Shown here piece by piece: positions 46,801 through 60,299 of a stretch of DNA of 64,000 bases. Positions within the stretch are counted from its first letter, which is position 1; each line of letters starts with the position of its first letter. Both the position numbers and the translations under genes were made by a program. The DNA lies in assembly GCA_001557505.1 (NCBI GenBank), contig LSAX01000002.1:1054001-1118000 (forward strand), read 5' to 3'. Source of the stretch: Reticulascus tulasneorum. Lineage: Eukaryota > Ascomycota > Sordariomycetes > Glomerellales > Reticulascaceae. The notes under the pieces are model-generated. The model searched no databases, was not told the DNA's origin, and saw nothing but the letters and a program-made list of their open reading frames with translations.

Positions 46801-49800
46801 GGTGCGGTAGCGCACGGTAAGAGCAGGGTTGCCACGTTTTCCATACCACCGCCCAAGTATTCGGCCCGTTCGAAGCAATTTTATGCAAACCCTGCACTAA
46901 CAGGTGCTAGTTATGCTGCTTATGAATGTTGTGGCTTGCAGAAGGCGTCCAGGAAGGCAGTATTTGCTATGTATTATGGTGCCACGACTACCACTTCTAG
47001 GGCATTCGTTGTTTTGCAGTTCAGACAACCGTCCAAGACAATCGGGGAGCGGAAGAGGCAGCACGTTTGAGACTCCCGTTCCCTGAGCACACCTGCAGAT
47101 TACGGCGCCCGCTGCCATGACGGTGTCGCGAACTGCTGTTCCAATATTTCGGAGTACGGCTAGAATGCCCTATGACCCTCTGTCCCACAGGCGATGCGAC
47201 TGTCCCTAAAAGCTGAGTGCGGACACAATCTAATCAACTAAGCAGATTGCAGAGAATGCTATTGATAGCACGCAACAGATTGCTCAGCATGAAACGAACA
47301 ACTGGCCGCCAATCCAGCTTGGGTCCAATTCGCGCAGCGGTTTCCTGAAATAGGTCTTTAAGGCCGTTCGGCGGCCAGCGTTCAGTAAGGAAGGGAGGCT
47401 CAGAGTCGGGCTCGTCCAGATAGGAAGGTCAGCAAGGCTGTCGATATCAACGTTGATATTGAAATACAGCGCTGGCTGATCCCATGACTTGCGACATGAA
47501 GGCGAGTATTGCCCAGCTCTGTCCGAGACACCAGAAATACTCGGCGAATACGCGGCTTAGTAGCAAGTCCGTAACGGTTAATTAAGTAATACGGGTGTAC
47601 AGTGGTGGCATGGATTGATCTGGGGCGGGTTGGGAATGACATTAATAGAATGACTTATATATGTGTGGGGAAGCGAGAGACAGACATTGCGTCCCTCTTT
47701 CAACCGTTGGTTGCCTTTTCTCTCAGCCTGACAAGTTCCAAGTTACTCGAGACAGGTTTGAATGCCTCGACGTGTTCGTAAGATTGCGAGGAGTTACGTT
47801 GATGCTGGAAGTGATTTATCCTAAATGTCTAGTCTGAGGTGTCATCGCCCAAGATGGTGGACGGTTGGGGGGACCCTAACAGACATGGGAGAAGACGCCA
47901 ACGTCGCAGTTGCCCCCCAAACAAACCACCCGCCATGCTGGCACTCCGCAGATTTGGGAAGGCCACACCCACCCGCGTTGCGGCGTGACTAGCTCGCAGC
48001 TTGGTACTTGTACGGGCGATATGGACTGTGTCTGTGTCTGTGTCCGTCGTGGCCGTGGCCGCTAGCTTGTTGAAATGGGAAGAGTCTGGTTTGAGAGCGG
48101 TAGCCAGGAACGGAGCAGTACCTGGTTGCTACATTGGGGGCACACCCGCCCGCAGTGGGTCAACCTGCCAGATTCGCCCGCCCTCCAGTGGGCAGAGCAG
48201 ATTGGATTGGAGGCGATGAGGACGAGACACAGATTGCTGTGGCTTGGGGGTTCGTCGTGTTTGGGTGATTGCCTAATTATTGGTCTTGTCGAGTCTGTGC
48301 TGCAGTAGTCGTAGTCGTCGTCATGGAGGCAAATGGTTCAGCAGGTATTACGAGTTTCGGATCAAGTACATTTCCTATGGTAATAAGAAGGAATAATGGG
48401 GGGGATGAAGGATTTCATTAGATGAGAGAAGGAACCACTTGGGGAAGCGAATCTGGCACCGTGATGATTCTGGAACAGTGCTATTTTAGTGCTAGCTCCC
48501 GAATTCCCACGGCCACCTCGAGCGCCTACCGATTTGATCTTCAGGTGCCGGAATATCGGCAGAGGGGTCCATGTTTTGGAACCAGCACAGTATATCTTGC
48601 ACACTGTCCCCTCTGCTGCGCGCTGAGGTACCTAATCCGGACCACTAACCTCACTGTGGGATGGAAATGTAGTGCAGTGGCCTGTAAGATGCAAACTTGG
48701 TGGTGGTCCGCCTCTAGGCTCTTCGTCCGCCCTCGCGACTCTATTTAAGTTACTGGATCTTGGCGGCTAGATTTTTCTCACCACATCATCCTCCCGCCGC
48801 CCCCATTATCAGAGATTAGAGATACGATGGGGCGGTGTCAACTCCATCTTTCTCGCAGCGAGTGGCCTGCCGGTCCAAACCTAGTCGCCGCTACCTATCA
48901 ATACAATTGCAGCCTAGTCTTCCGCGAATCGTATGTACGCGAACACAACGTCTTACGTCTTTCTGCTCTTCCTGGTGATAACTCGAGAGAACGTCCGTCT
49001 TTGGGAAGAAACACCATCACATCCAAGAGAGTGACCCGGACAGACAGACAGACAGACAGCCAGACAGATCAGATCGTTCGGGATCGTAGTGCGCTGCGGG
49101 TTGGGGGTTGAAAGGATGTTCCTCCGCCATCCCATCCTTGACATTCCCTCTCCCTCCCTCCCTTCTGATTTTAGCCCATAACCCACCACCCAAGGTACTA
49201 CAGGTCGTTTTCTTCTTCGTAATCTGTACTGGTGGCCACTCATTAGCTGGGCTCGTACCTCGATATGCATAAGCTCCAGATGACCACCCTCCCCGCCTTT
49301 TTGACCTGCCTTTCAGATGCTTTTCCCGAGCGAGCTTAGCTTGGTATAGTACTTTGGACCGGCCGGTTCTTGGTTCCCACTCCCTCTCCTCTCCATCTTT
49401 CTTGTCTGATGACTGCACCACCCTCTCCACAAGCCACGCACCCACACACCACATCGCCCGCCCGGCGCCATTTGATGGAAATTGGGGGAGGTTGCCGGCC
49501 CCAAAGGTATCGTCTTGTACACTACAAGCCTCCCGGCTCACCTGCTCCTGCTCCTAGGCTGGCTGGCTGCCACTCTCGCCGTTTTCTGTGGAAGAACGCA
49601 CAAGGGTCCAACTTAGTTAGTCCCCTCCTCGGGCACCCCCTTGTCTTCGTAGACCCTGCTCCCCATCCCATCCCTCCATGTGCATGCTCACACATCCTTG
49701 GCCGTGATGGGATAGAACTGGGATCTTGGGACTGAGAGCCACAATCAGAGCTCGCATTCAAGAAGCCCAAATATCCTTCTCTTTTTGCCATAATAAAGTC

Positions 49801-49918
49801 TCCACCGTGCCTTGCATCCACCCGTTCCTCTACCACTGCTCCCTCCTACCACAACTACTTACTACTTACTGCTCCGTTACTTCGTCATCTATCCCCCTCA
49901 TTTACATTGAAGTGTGAG
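43835..49918. other. Six-kb intergenic region upstream of the Zn2Cys6 gene
   Basis: No coding region is recognised on either strand. Short frames are isolated and unconvincing. Simple repeats include GTGTCT units near 48.03 kb and a GACA tract at 49039-49059. The last 1-2 kb probably form a long promoter and 5' leader. Confidence 0.55.
49039..49059. repeat. (GACA)n microsatellite
   Basis: About five consecutive GACA units are followed by a degenerate copy. Confidence 0.9.
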
Positions 49919-49933
49919 ATGCTTCCTCGTTAG
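49919..49933 (+). promoter_or_regulatory. Four-codon uORF before the Zn2Cys6 gene
   Basis: ATG 49919 encodes Met-Leu-Pro-Arg then TAG. No other ATG occurs between it and the main start at 50129, so it would be the last upstream start on any leader that includes it. A spliced leader could remove it. Confidence 0.4.
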
Positions 49934-49945
49934 AACTCTTGGGTG

Positions 49946-49967
49946 TCTCTCTCTCTCTCTCTCTCTC
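49946..49967 (+). repeat. (TC)n tract in the probable 5' leader
   Basis: Eleven TC units lie 160 bp before the transcription-factor start. Pyrimidine tracts of this kind are common near fungal transcription starts. Confidence 0.9.
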
Positions 49968-50128
49968 GCTTGTCAAGTTGCGTCGGCGTTTCTACTAATA
50001 ACTCTTTTTTTTTACCCACTTACCCACATCACCACCTTACACCCGCCCTTGTGCTGCTCTGTTGCAGAGCACAACCGCTGCCCACCACGTCTTCCACAAA
50101 GCTCCTCTCCCGCCTTCATACACAGGCA

Positions 50129-52380
50129 ATGTCCCCGTCGTCGACGGGTGACTCCCCTCGTTCCGCCACTGGGACGATGGGGAGAGGGTTTCCCATGCCC
50201 TCGAGAGAAACATTCTCGATAGAGGTCCCGTCGCCGTCCCTGACAGCCGTCGTGACCAATGGCGGCAATGCCTTGAAATCGCCGTCCTCGCTCAAGCAAC
50301 AGCGAACACCGAGTTTCAGCAGGGAGGGCATCATTGGCTCCGCCCAAAAAGCCCGGAACCTGTCTCAGTCGTCCGATAACCGACCAGATAATATCTCCAA
50401 CGGTGCGAACAGAGATCACAATCTCAGCGATGACGGATCAAACCCGCTGAAGAGGAGAAACACAGATGCCGGAGTTGACTATCCCCGCAGGAGAGCTACT
50501 ATTGCTGTATGTTTTGATGGCTACAAGCTGAGGGGCAGGCGGCTCCGGATACTGACTTGGACGATAGTGCGAAGTGTGCCGGTCTAGGAAATCCCGTTGC
50601 GATGGAACGAAACCGAAGTGTAAGCTCTGCACGGAGCTCGGCGCAGAATGCATTTACAGAGAGCCCGGTATCAAGTTGGACGCTGGCGACAAGCTCATTC
50701 TGGAGCGCCTTAACCGGATCGAGAGTTTGCTGCAGATGAACATGGTGCCCCAGCCGAACGGGATGCCGATAAGCCACGAGTCGCCTTCCATGGGCAGTGG
50801 CACCGGGCTCAGCGGCGACAACCTGGTCGGGATATCAGGTTCGGCCGGTTTCGTCTCGGTCATTCCCAGTGGAGGTTTGGGAACATGGACAAGTCCAACC
50901 AACATCTCGACGATGCCCAAGATTCACACCAATGCCGCATTGCACCTGTTGCAGTGGCCGCTGATCCGGGATCTTGTGTCTCGCCCCTATGACCCGCAAA
51001 TTCTGCTTCAGCTGGAGATGGCTCGCGAGCCGCTGCACTCGCTCACAAAAACGCCGTGTGTCGATCTTTCCAACACTACCGCATACATCGAAGCGTACTT
51101 CGAGCGCGTTAATGTATGGTACGCCTGCGTCAATCCCTACACTTGGAGGAGTCACTACCGGACTGCTCTATCGAACGGATTCCGTGAAGGCGCCGAAAGC
51201 TGTATTGTATTGCTGGTTCTGGCGTTGGGCCAAGCCAGTCTGCGTGGCAGCATCTCGAGAATCGTCCCCGGGGAAGACCCTCCTGGGCTTCAGTACTTCA
51301 CTGCGGCATGGGCACTTCTCCCAGGAATGATGACTTCCAACAACGTCTTGGCCGCTCAGTGCCATTTGCTAGCGTCCGCTTATCTATTCTATCTTGTACG
51401 ACCACTGGAAGCCTGGAACTTGCTCTGCACCACAAGCACTAAGCTGCAGCTGCTACTAATGTCGCCGAACAGAGTTCCGCCAAATCAGAGAGAATTGACT
51501 GAGCGCATCTACTGGAATGCGCTTTTGTTCGAAAGCGACTTGCTGGCAGAGTTGGATCTTCCCCATTCAGGTGTCGTTCAATTCGAGGAGAATGTCGGTC
51601 TACCTGGTGGGTTTGAGGGTGAGGAAGGGGAAGCAGTTGGACGAGACGATCTCTGGTATTTCCTGGCAGAAGTTGCTCTACGGAGGCTCTTGAACAGAGT
51701 CAGTCAACTTATCTACTCGAAAGATTCCATGGCTTCCACGACCAGCTTGGAGCCAGTAGTGGCGGAGCTCGACTTCCAACTCACGCAATGGTACGAAAGT
51801 CTTCCGATGCCTTTGCAGTTCCCCTTCACTCGCGGAACTCTTGCAGACCCGGTCCAGACGGTATTGCGGCTGCGATTCTTTGCTTGCCGAACCATCATCT
51901 ACCGACCGTACATTCTGGCCGTCTTGGACAATGAGCAAGCAGTACTAGACCCCTCAGTGCGGGACAGCTGCCACAAATGCCTGGAGGCTTCCGTCCGGCA
52001 ATTGGAACATATCAAGGCGCAGTAAGTTTTACACCCATTGGTCAATTGCCATTTTTGACCTTCAAATTCTTGGCTCCCCATTGTCTTCCCCAATCTAACC
52101 AATTCGCCGCAGTCACGCCGGGCATATGCCATATCTCTGGCAGGGTGCACTCTCTATCGTATCGCAGACACTCTTAGTCATGGGTGCCACCATGTCGCCC
52201 TCGCTGAGCAGCATCCTCCTGACGCTCGTTCCTCACCGCGAAACCATTGACCAGATCATCAATGATGTGGTCATGGAGATTGAGCGATATGCAATTCTGG
52301 CGCCTAGCTTGAGCTTGGCGGCAGAGATCATAAAGGAGGCCGAAGTGAGGAGGAGAGCGTTCCTCAGCGGGATGAGCTGA
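50129..52380 (+). CDS. Zn2Cys6 binuclear-cluster transcription factor
   Basis: Exons are 50129-50506, 50568-52021 and 52113-52380, giving 699 residues. Intron 1 (61 nt) ends exactly before the first zinc-binding Cys codon. The cluster is C127-X2-C130-X6-C137-X6-C144-X2-C147-X6-C154 (CEVCRSRKSRCDGTKPKCKL...), a nuclear DNA-binding domain. It is preceded by a Ser/Pro-rich disordered 126-residue N-terminus and followed by a short dimerisation coiled coil (ILERLNRIESLLQ). The middle (about residues 220-580) is a helical fungal regulatory domain of the usual type (AYFERVNVWYACVNPYTW, CIVLLVLALGQASLRG). Intron 2 (91 nt) restores EHIKAHHAGHMPYLWQGAL. The target genes are unknown. The start is the ATG before SPSSTGDSPRS; frame open further upstream lies in the TC-rich leader. 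Confidence 0.9.
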
Positions 52381-55300
52381 GGCCCGTCCGCCACCTCCTG
52401 CGTTATATGACCTGCATCCGGCTCTGTGGAATCCGGCCCACTTCTCATGTCCAAGAATACTACTTATATATATTGAAGACTAGCGTTTGACAGGAACGCC
52501 GGCGCTTCAGATACAACAACAAAAAGTTGGGTGACACTGTCAGGCAGACTGATAGGATGCCCACACCCCACAACGCTTCCTGTCTCATTTACGAGGTTGC
52601 TTACCTCCATACGTTTTTTTGGCCGAAGGACTTTGGCGCAGCTGTCCTGCAGCGACGAGAGAAAAAAAATCAAAGGGCGATGCTTCGCATATACAACTTA
52701 CATGGGAATGGAGGGTGGTCGGAATATGCAATGCGCACCTCACAGACCGGGACTTGCGGGATTTCCAAGTTCACGATCCGAATGACGACGACTTACTTTA
52801 AATCGATGGTTTCAGCCTCGGCCGCACTGGACGACACTAACACGAGATGGTAAAGTGCCTGTGTGGCTGGAAGTGAGGATGCCGGTGGTCCAGGCAAAGC
52901 CGGCCGGGACAAGAAGCCAGAACTTCCCCAGAATCTGGTGTTTGGGCTGAGGGGTCGCTTATTAGTCGTGCAACCATGACAGCCGACGACGCCAGATGCA
53001 GCTCCAAGGGAGCGCCCCGCGCCTTCAAACAAGACTAAAAGAGCAACCAAAGTCATCCGGGGTACGGAAACCTTTCTGGGGGTTGCACCAAACGGGCACT
53101 CGACTGGTGGGATGGCAATTGGGGTTGGGCGCAAATTGGAGAGGTTTGGTTGGCGGGTAATGTCAAGAGGAGTTGCCCTTGTGACGGTAATCGGACCGAC
53201 ACTCCGTTTCTTCCATCCAACCACCTCGACCACCGCAATCAACCCCCGGAGAACCTCGCAAGCCCTCCCACATCACCCATCCAGGGACGAACATACTGAA
53301 CAGCGATCCGACCCACCGGCCGAAGGGGATTTCTTCCCATGGGGTAGGGAGGGAGAAAAAAATGAGGACGGACAGCCCGGCGGACGGACGCACGCACGCT
53401 AGGCACGCCTGGCTTGATAGTGGACCTGGGCGAAGGGGGGAGCGAAACGGATTTGCTGCTACTGCGGTCCCCTTTTTCCACGAGGCGTTTTTGACGGTTC
53501 ATATTTCACGATGCATTCGCTGCTACTAAAGTTTGGTAGCGACCACGAAGGACATGAAAAGGTGGGCTCGTCGTCCATTGATTCTTTTTTTTTATTTACC
53601 AGCGGTACTTGAAGATACATCCACACATTGATAGTAGGTATTATTTGGGATGCTGGGACTGCAAATTTGATTTTGCTTGGAGCTTTCGGGGGTTGGTACT
53701 CTTCTACGTACAATGACAAACGAACTTACGGACAGAACCGGTTGGGATTGGTGGAATATGGGGAACCCAGCGCAACCTTTTTTTACTACGGGGCGTTTAG
53801 TTTCGAGCGAACCTCCAATATTCTAGTGTGTCATCATCCAAATGTAGAAAATCGTCGCCTGATATAGTCATTTGCGTGTGTCTGAAAATCAAACGAGGGG
53901 CTATTTTAACCTTCAGAGTGCACAGAATGAAATGCGACGTGAATATGGGCTGGACGTCTGTCTTGATGGGTGACGAGTTGACCATTCATGTGCCGGCCAA
54001 AGCCGATTACCTACCTACGTACCATCCTTTTCTTGGCTGGTCGTGATTAAAAGCGGATTGCGATACTTTACGTATCCAGACGGGAAAAGTGCAAGGCATT
54101 GACTCTTTAATCATGAGCAAATTTTGGGTTGGAAGAAAACGGCGTGGATATCACAGGTTCCCTATTATGGGGGTGATGAGACCGGACTTCATTCGGTACC
54201 CAGGGTCGGCTTTTCAAAGCTCAGTGCGATGAGGCCCTGAGGAGGGGCAAGCGTCCGCCGTAAGACAGACAGGTGAACCTACCTAGGAGAAAAGGCAGCA
54301 TAGACAGCGCCTAGTTAGTGCCCCCAAGTCACATCGGCGGGGACTTTCGCGAAAAAGACCCAAAAGAGACTTAGATCGTTCGCAGTCCCCAGGGGCCTGC
54401 CCCCCATAGCATGCGAGGCATGCGAGGGTTTCTGGATCCCCACGCTCTGCGACCTGATGCAGAAGGTCGGTAATATTCGTAATGTATATCTGTAGGTCTG
54501 TGGGGTTTGTCGAGGTGCGAGGGCCATGATAGATTAACTGCAGCGTCCTGGGCTATAGTGGTGGGGATTCCACTTTCTCTGCGTCTCTCTCCCTTTTTTC
54601 GCTTTTCCCCAGGCTTGGTTTTGCGGGGTAATGGGTTTCCGTCAACACCCCCTAATCCAGTTCAGGAGTCGCTGGGACGCCGTCTTTGGGTAAGTCCGGG
54701 AAACGTGTCTCACTAATCATGGGGCTACGTGGTAGTTAGTGAGGGTTCCTGGGGAAAGGAAATTGGCTGCCAGGCCGGCTGGCTGGAAAAGGATTCTGTG
54801 GGTTTGGCAGGGCAGACTTGCGGGTGTCCCCTCCCCCCGACTCGATCCATCTGCTAACAAAGCTTGAGGGCGGTCCCGTAGCTTACGGGGGGGGGCAGGC
54901 TTTGACATGCAGCTACGCCGCCGGACAGACGTGTCAATAAGTGTGCCAAGTCGGAGCGTATCTTTGCTACGTAGTACCACTACTCACTTGAATGATAGAA
55001 AGTCTCATCATTGCCAAGTTTGGCTGGTCGTGTGGACATCGACTCGACATCATCTCATTTACACCACTGACTGATCGCGATGATCACCTAGCGCACCAGG
55101 GTCCTTGTCTGCCTTCCCGGTACTTTACGAAATATGGAAAAAAGGCTTGCTAGCCAGCGGGTCTAACGGGGAACTCTGCGTAAGCTTGACCCCGGGTGTA
55201 CTTGACTGCCCCCATCGCAGACCGGGGCTTCCGGATTAACTCTCGGCCAACCGGGATGCGTTTCCTGGACCCCCGGACATCCCCTGTTTTTGAGCCGCTG

Positions 55301-56873
55301 ACTTCGAGCCCGGGGGCAAGTTGCCGAGTGGATCTCACAGTAGCATTCGGCTGACACTGCACCGTACACGGCGTTTCTATGTTCATATTTGGTTGGTGCT
55401 CAAGAGAGCATGGTCTCGTCCGGACGGCACGTTGGTGTGTTGCTCGTAGCTGACTGGTCGACTGATGAAGCATTTTCTTGTTTATGTCTAGCTCAGAATA
55501 CAAAACTAGTATTGGTAATGTAATTTGCTGTGAGACTATGTAAGATATCTCAATACACTCTGTCCAGTCATCTAGCATCGTTCATCAATGACTCCGCCCT
55601 CATGCTAGAATTCCCAACTTTTCGGCATAGCCTCCGTTTACCACCCAGCTTTTGAAATTTCGAATAAAGCATGGCCCCCCATACTGGCTTGCAACTGTAA
55701 ACTATCCCATTATCCTTTCGCCGACTTACTCAGTTCTTTTGGAGCACATTTGAATGCAGGGAGCAGGAGGAAGCTGACAGGTTCCATCTCTCCTCGATCA
55801 ATAGATCAGCTACGCAACCTGTGAGGACGTGGCAGCAGGCGCTTGCAAAGCTGCACGCTGTCAACGGCGGCTATGAGTTTCTGTTTCGCGAGAGGCTCTT
55901 GCGGATCACCAAATACTGGCATGTATGAGACTTGCTTCACGAGATAAGGCAGACAGAGGGATGACTGCGTAGGTCGTGTAAGTCTCGTTATAAGTCAAGC
56001 AAAATTTAACGCACTAGAACGACACGGAGAGTGGGAGGCTAGATAGAAGCAAACTCGACTGTCGACTGAGTAAACAGCCGAGGAGATTTGCATTGGCTTT
56101 CAACCTCGTTCTTTCGGGGTTCAATCTCTACCTGGAGATATACAACGTAGAGGATTATTTGTGTTTGGGCCGTCATGATAGGCACTATTCAGCGCAGATG
56201 GTAACGTTTGATAAAGTCAAAATCCCCTACAGTTTCATATGGCAATGATAGCGCAGCGATTTGCGCCGTTTCCAACATTATTGTCATTGATGTATTCTCC
56301 GTTCAAACACGGACACTTGCCAGCGCTGTACTTGACAGTCTCGAACATGGGTACGCTGTGAGCCTTACGATGATAGCTATCATCTCATTTTCAGTCACTC
56401 AGAAGTTGCCATTTAAGGATACAGAAAGCTCCAGATGCTCTGTTGACTTGAGACAGAGCGTCGATTTGGATTTGTCTTGCCTTGAATATGGTCACCACCT
56501 TGGTCGGCGCATTCGGCTTGGGGCGAGGGACAGCTATCCGTCGTACGGTGTAATAGATCCGGTGCTCTAAGCGGGTTCAACTTCTTGCACTTTAGACTGT
56601 GAGACGGCATGCGGCAAATGTGCAATCTTCCTTCAGATCATTATATCGATATAGACAACTACATTGCACTGCATCATACCAAACCATCGGAGTCAGGCTC
56701 TTTTCACATGAACTTGCCCAGGCTGCCGACAATAACACCGCCCGCTCCTTCGAAACACATAGGGGTTCCGGTTACAAGTCGCGAGTTTCGAACCCTCCAC
56801 AAGAACGCATGCCGTCCTCAGTGAGTATCCAACAATTAGTCCCAGCCCCATAAACGGTAGGGAAACCCTTGGG
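52381..56873. other. 4.5-kb intergenic region, no gene seen
   Basis: Scattered short frames occur on both strands without family signatures (for example 52793-53242 -, 55150-55578 -, 56208-56570 +). A CCTACCTAGGA word lies at about 54280. Confidence 0.55.
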
Positions 56874-57302
56874 CTATCGTCTTGTGTTAGGGACACTCGA
56901 CCTCGGTTGACTGGTTTGTTGGCCGGCTAGAATAGAACTGACCGTTTCAAGGACGCAGAGGCCACCGATGTTCTGGCGACGAGCCTCATCGGTTTCACAT
57001 TCTTCTAAGGAAGAAACTGGGCCAGGGCCTTGCAGTTGTTAGTACCAGACTTTGATATCCGATAAGTGGCGCGATGGCTCTAAGAACAAAAGTAGGGAGT
57101 GCCTACCGCCCAGGCATTTCATATCTGCTCCTGGCGTAGCCGTGACTATCTCACGGCAACAATAAGGTACGAATCCACGATCGCACTCCATGATAGGAGT
57201 GTGCGGCGATGCAGAGTGCCAGGATATAGGCACCTGGGCTGGTGTGGCCGCCTGTACAAGTTGAAGAGCTAGAAAGCCGAACCAAAGACGGATACGAGAC
57301 AT
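56874..57302 (-). CDS. Candidate small secreted cysteine-containing protein
   Basis: Exon 1 (57302-57107) starts at a real ATG and encodes a clear signal peptide (MSRIRLWFGFLALQLVQA). The motif ECDRGFVPYCC follows. A 78-nt intron (57106-57029) has donor GTAGGC, a perfect TACTAAC branch site and acceptor GCAAG. Exon 2 (57028-56874) adds LEECETDEARRQNIGGLC and ends at TAG, for 116 residues. Six cysteines are spaced C-X7-CC-X13-C-X12-C-X13-C. This resembles the first part of a hydrophobin pattern but lacks the second CC pair, so it is not called a hydrophobin. A further intron near the 3' end is possible and would change the tail. The function is unknown. Confidence 0.5.
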
Positions 57303-58271
57303 CTTGTGCTGATCGTTAGGTATGTGAGATCTCTGGAGATTTCAGCTATTGCGCAGATGGGCACTCCCGCCTTGAATAAGAGATCAACGCCGCTATCTTC
57401 GAGCAGAGTACAGCCAGGCTAAGCGAGACACACGCTGTCGATAATCTGTATCACCTGCCCATAAAAAGGGATATCTGGACCATAAATTATTATAGCCGGA
57501 TAAGCACAAGACTCTCGTCACCAATAGTATTTCAACCTGAAGGTCGCTGCATGCAAAACTACCAACAGCATATTTCATGCACCAACGATGTTTCTCGTCA
57601 TCTTTGATTCCTCCCTCTGCTGTCACGTTGATGCGGAGACAATGTGGTTCGTCAAGACCATCCCCGCGATGTAAAGATCCCTTCCAACTGCCCAATGGTA
57701 AAGGGTACGGCGGGTACGTACTCCTGCCACCCGCCAAGGTCGGGCGGTTTTGTTGATTTCCACGTGCGTCCGGCAACCAGGTTTCGGAGCAATGTGAGAA
57801 GACTGCGCCCGCAGGCGGCGGTGTAAGTCTCTGGTTTTCTCGCCGGCATAGCGCATTAGTTACCTATCCTCATCTCGTCGTCTTCAAACTGTCAGCCTCG
57901 AGGAATCTGACGTATGAGGCGCTCAAGTATCCATAGCAATTGGCTAGCAAACAAACGGAGGGACGTGCATCCACTACTTTAGGTATAGCGTTTTGACTAT
58001 GAAGTTTGTCCCACTTTAATTCATCTACTAATTGGTCTGGAGAAGCAACTATCAATTATTCACTCATTGTGGCGCATTATACTGAATTATGCATATACGT
58101 ATAATAGATGTCCGAAGCCTAAGGTAGCTGAGATGCCTCCAGGGAGGGGTATTCAAAACATTTGAGCATGCCAATGGTGACTATTGTCCAGACGCCAAGG
58201 TGCTAAGAAAGCCGTTGCGGGCTCCATGCAAACGTTGCAGCACTACTGAAACATCCTCCTCAGTTGTCTTG
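57303..58271. other. Divergent promoter region between the small secreted gene and the HET gene
   Basis: No gene is called. Two minus-strand frames (57849-57652 and 57776-57393) overlap in different phases and have protein-like composition (PFTIGQLEGIFTSRG and CLRINVTAEGG). They could be remnants of one coding region, but no family is recognised. Confidence 0.4.
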
Positions 58272-60299
58272 ATGGCAGAACACACGCAGCCCGGCGGCTC
58301 CGCTCAAGCTGGTTACTCTCCCAGAACAAGTGCGTGGTGCCCCAGCAGCTTGTCAAAATGTTTGTACTGATTTCATGACGTAGTCTATGGCCCCCTCGAG
58401 CCCTCCCGACAAGAGATTCGTCTCATCAAGATTGAGCCTGGGGGAGACGAAGACCCGATCTCATGTGGACTGGCCACCGCGAGCCTTCAAGCACCTCCGA
58501 AATATGCGGCTTTATCCTATGTCTGGGGGGACCCAGGCCTGACAAAGGAAATATTCGTTAGTGGTAAATCGATGCAAGTCACTGCGAATCTCTGGTCTGC
58601 GCTATGGCATTTCCGTAGTTTTGGAATGAGACACTACTCCTACCTCGAAGATGGGATACCTCTCTGGGTCGATGCTATATGCATCAATCAACAAGATATT
58701 CCGGAAAAGAACCGACAAATCCCTCTAATGAAGTCTATATATACCAGCGCAGCGTGTGTTATATCTTGGATGGGTCCCCGGGATCACAGGAAGCTAGGCC
58801 TTGGATTCTCTTTCATCAAGGATGTCAGCCATTCTTTACAAAGTGGAAAAGTTGGCGAAAGAGTGGCGCAAAATGGCCTGGTTGGACATTTTCTACAATA
58901 CGAGCCCCAAGACGGGACGGAGAATGACATGCAGAAAACTCCGAGTCCTCGTTGGCTTGCATTCGAGGAACTTATCAAGGATGTGTACTGGACAAGGCTA
59001 TGGATCTACCAAGAAGTCGCACTCCCCAATACCGATCTAATTCTGGCCACTGGACGGGCAACAGCATTGTGCAGTCAACTAGATATCAGCATCGGCATCC
59101 TCGGCATGTTATCTTCGGAGGATCTAGACCGTTTGTCTTTACCAGCAAGCCTAAGATACAAAATAGCAACTTCACCACATTCTCTAGTGGAGCCCTTGTA
59201 CTTACGACGTACACAGTCAGTCGAGCCTAGCATGGTATACTTCACGTCTCGTAAGTGCGGTAAGCTTACCAACCCGAGAGATCACGTATATTCGCTTTTA
59301 GGTCTGATTCCAATGGCTATCGATGTCGACTACGCCAAAAGTGTAAAAGAAGTGTTCTCTGATTGGTTTGGTTGCATGCTCAAAACAGAGACTGAAGGTT
59401 GTCTCCAGTGCCTTGAGGGCTCTGGCCTAGCACTACAATCCGAAAGTTCACTCGACTTCCCATCTTGGCTGCCAGACCTGGCTAGGCCCCGAAATTCATT
59501 GCCTCGTCCTGTCTGGGGTGCCGGTTTAACCGACAACCAATTTGACACCGAGCCCGAACAATATCAAGCTACCCTGTCTGATTTCGGCATATTGAACCTC
59601 TATGGAGTTGTGTTGGATGAGATTGCAGAAGTTGTGGCACGAACTCCAGTGCTCCAAAATGGAAACCAAAATTGGAAAGAGGTCTTGTTATCCCTCTGTG
59701 TCGATTTTATCTGCGCCTCGCAGAGGGCGAGCAACCCCATGCAGTCACACCAGTTTCCGTTGCGGCCATTCTTCCAGAACTTCCTTGTATCGGCTGATAT
59801 TCCCCTCAACGGAGACACGATGCTGTATTGTCATGCGTTCCTGCTGACTTGTCACATTGAGGACCACCATCTTTTTGAATACAAGGAGAAACTCCATGTC
59901 ACCTCGCTCGCAAGCCTAAGGAGATTGCTGTCAGATAGCTTGAAATTCGCTCAAGACGATCCACAGTATCAGCAGTGGGAGGATCTGTTTCCGCCATATA
60001 TGGTTTCCGAGGAAGCAAACCTAATCGCAAGTGGGTTTCGTAACGCAATTTTAGCAAGTCAGGGCCACGAATACTTCCAAACGGCTATGGGTCGTACCGG
60101 CTTAGGCCCAGTTGGAAGCAATATTGGTGACAAGATCTGTGCTATTGGGTTTGGCTGTAGATTTCCTGTTCTATTCAGGGCTACCACTGATAACACTTGT
60201 ATCTACGTAGGTACAGCTTCTGTACCTGGTATCTCGTTCGATTTCAACCAGGAAGTCTTGGAGGGTGATGTCATTCCTGAGAAGTTCTACATAAGGTAA
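58272..60299 (+). CDS. HET-domain (heterokaryon incompatibility) protein
   Basis: Exon 1 (58272-58329) begins ATG GCA GAA. A 54-nt intron (GTGCGT...ACGTAG) joins to exon 2 (58384-60299), for 657 residues. The HET domain starts at about residue 60 (YAALSYVWGDP), then PLWVDAICINQQDIPEKNRQ and RLWIYQEVALP, the three conserved blocks. The C-terminal half is the variable region of single-HET-domain proteins. It ends with the small conserved cap GDKICAIGFGCRFPVLFRA and YVGTASVPGISFD. Family members take part in vegetative incompatibility and cell death after fusion of unlike individuals; others may have different roles. The gene appears intact, in contrast to the NLR relic in the same window. The open frame beginning at 58572 is an internal Met; the upstream exon completes the domain. 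Confidence 0.9.
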
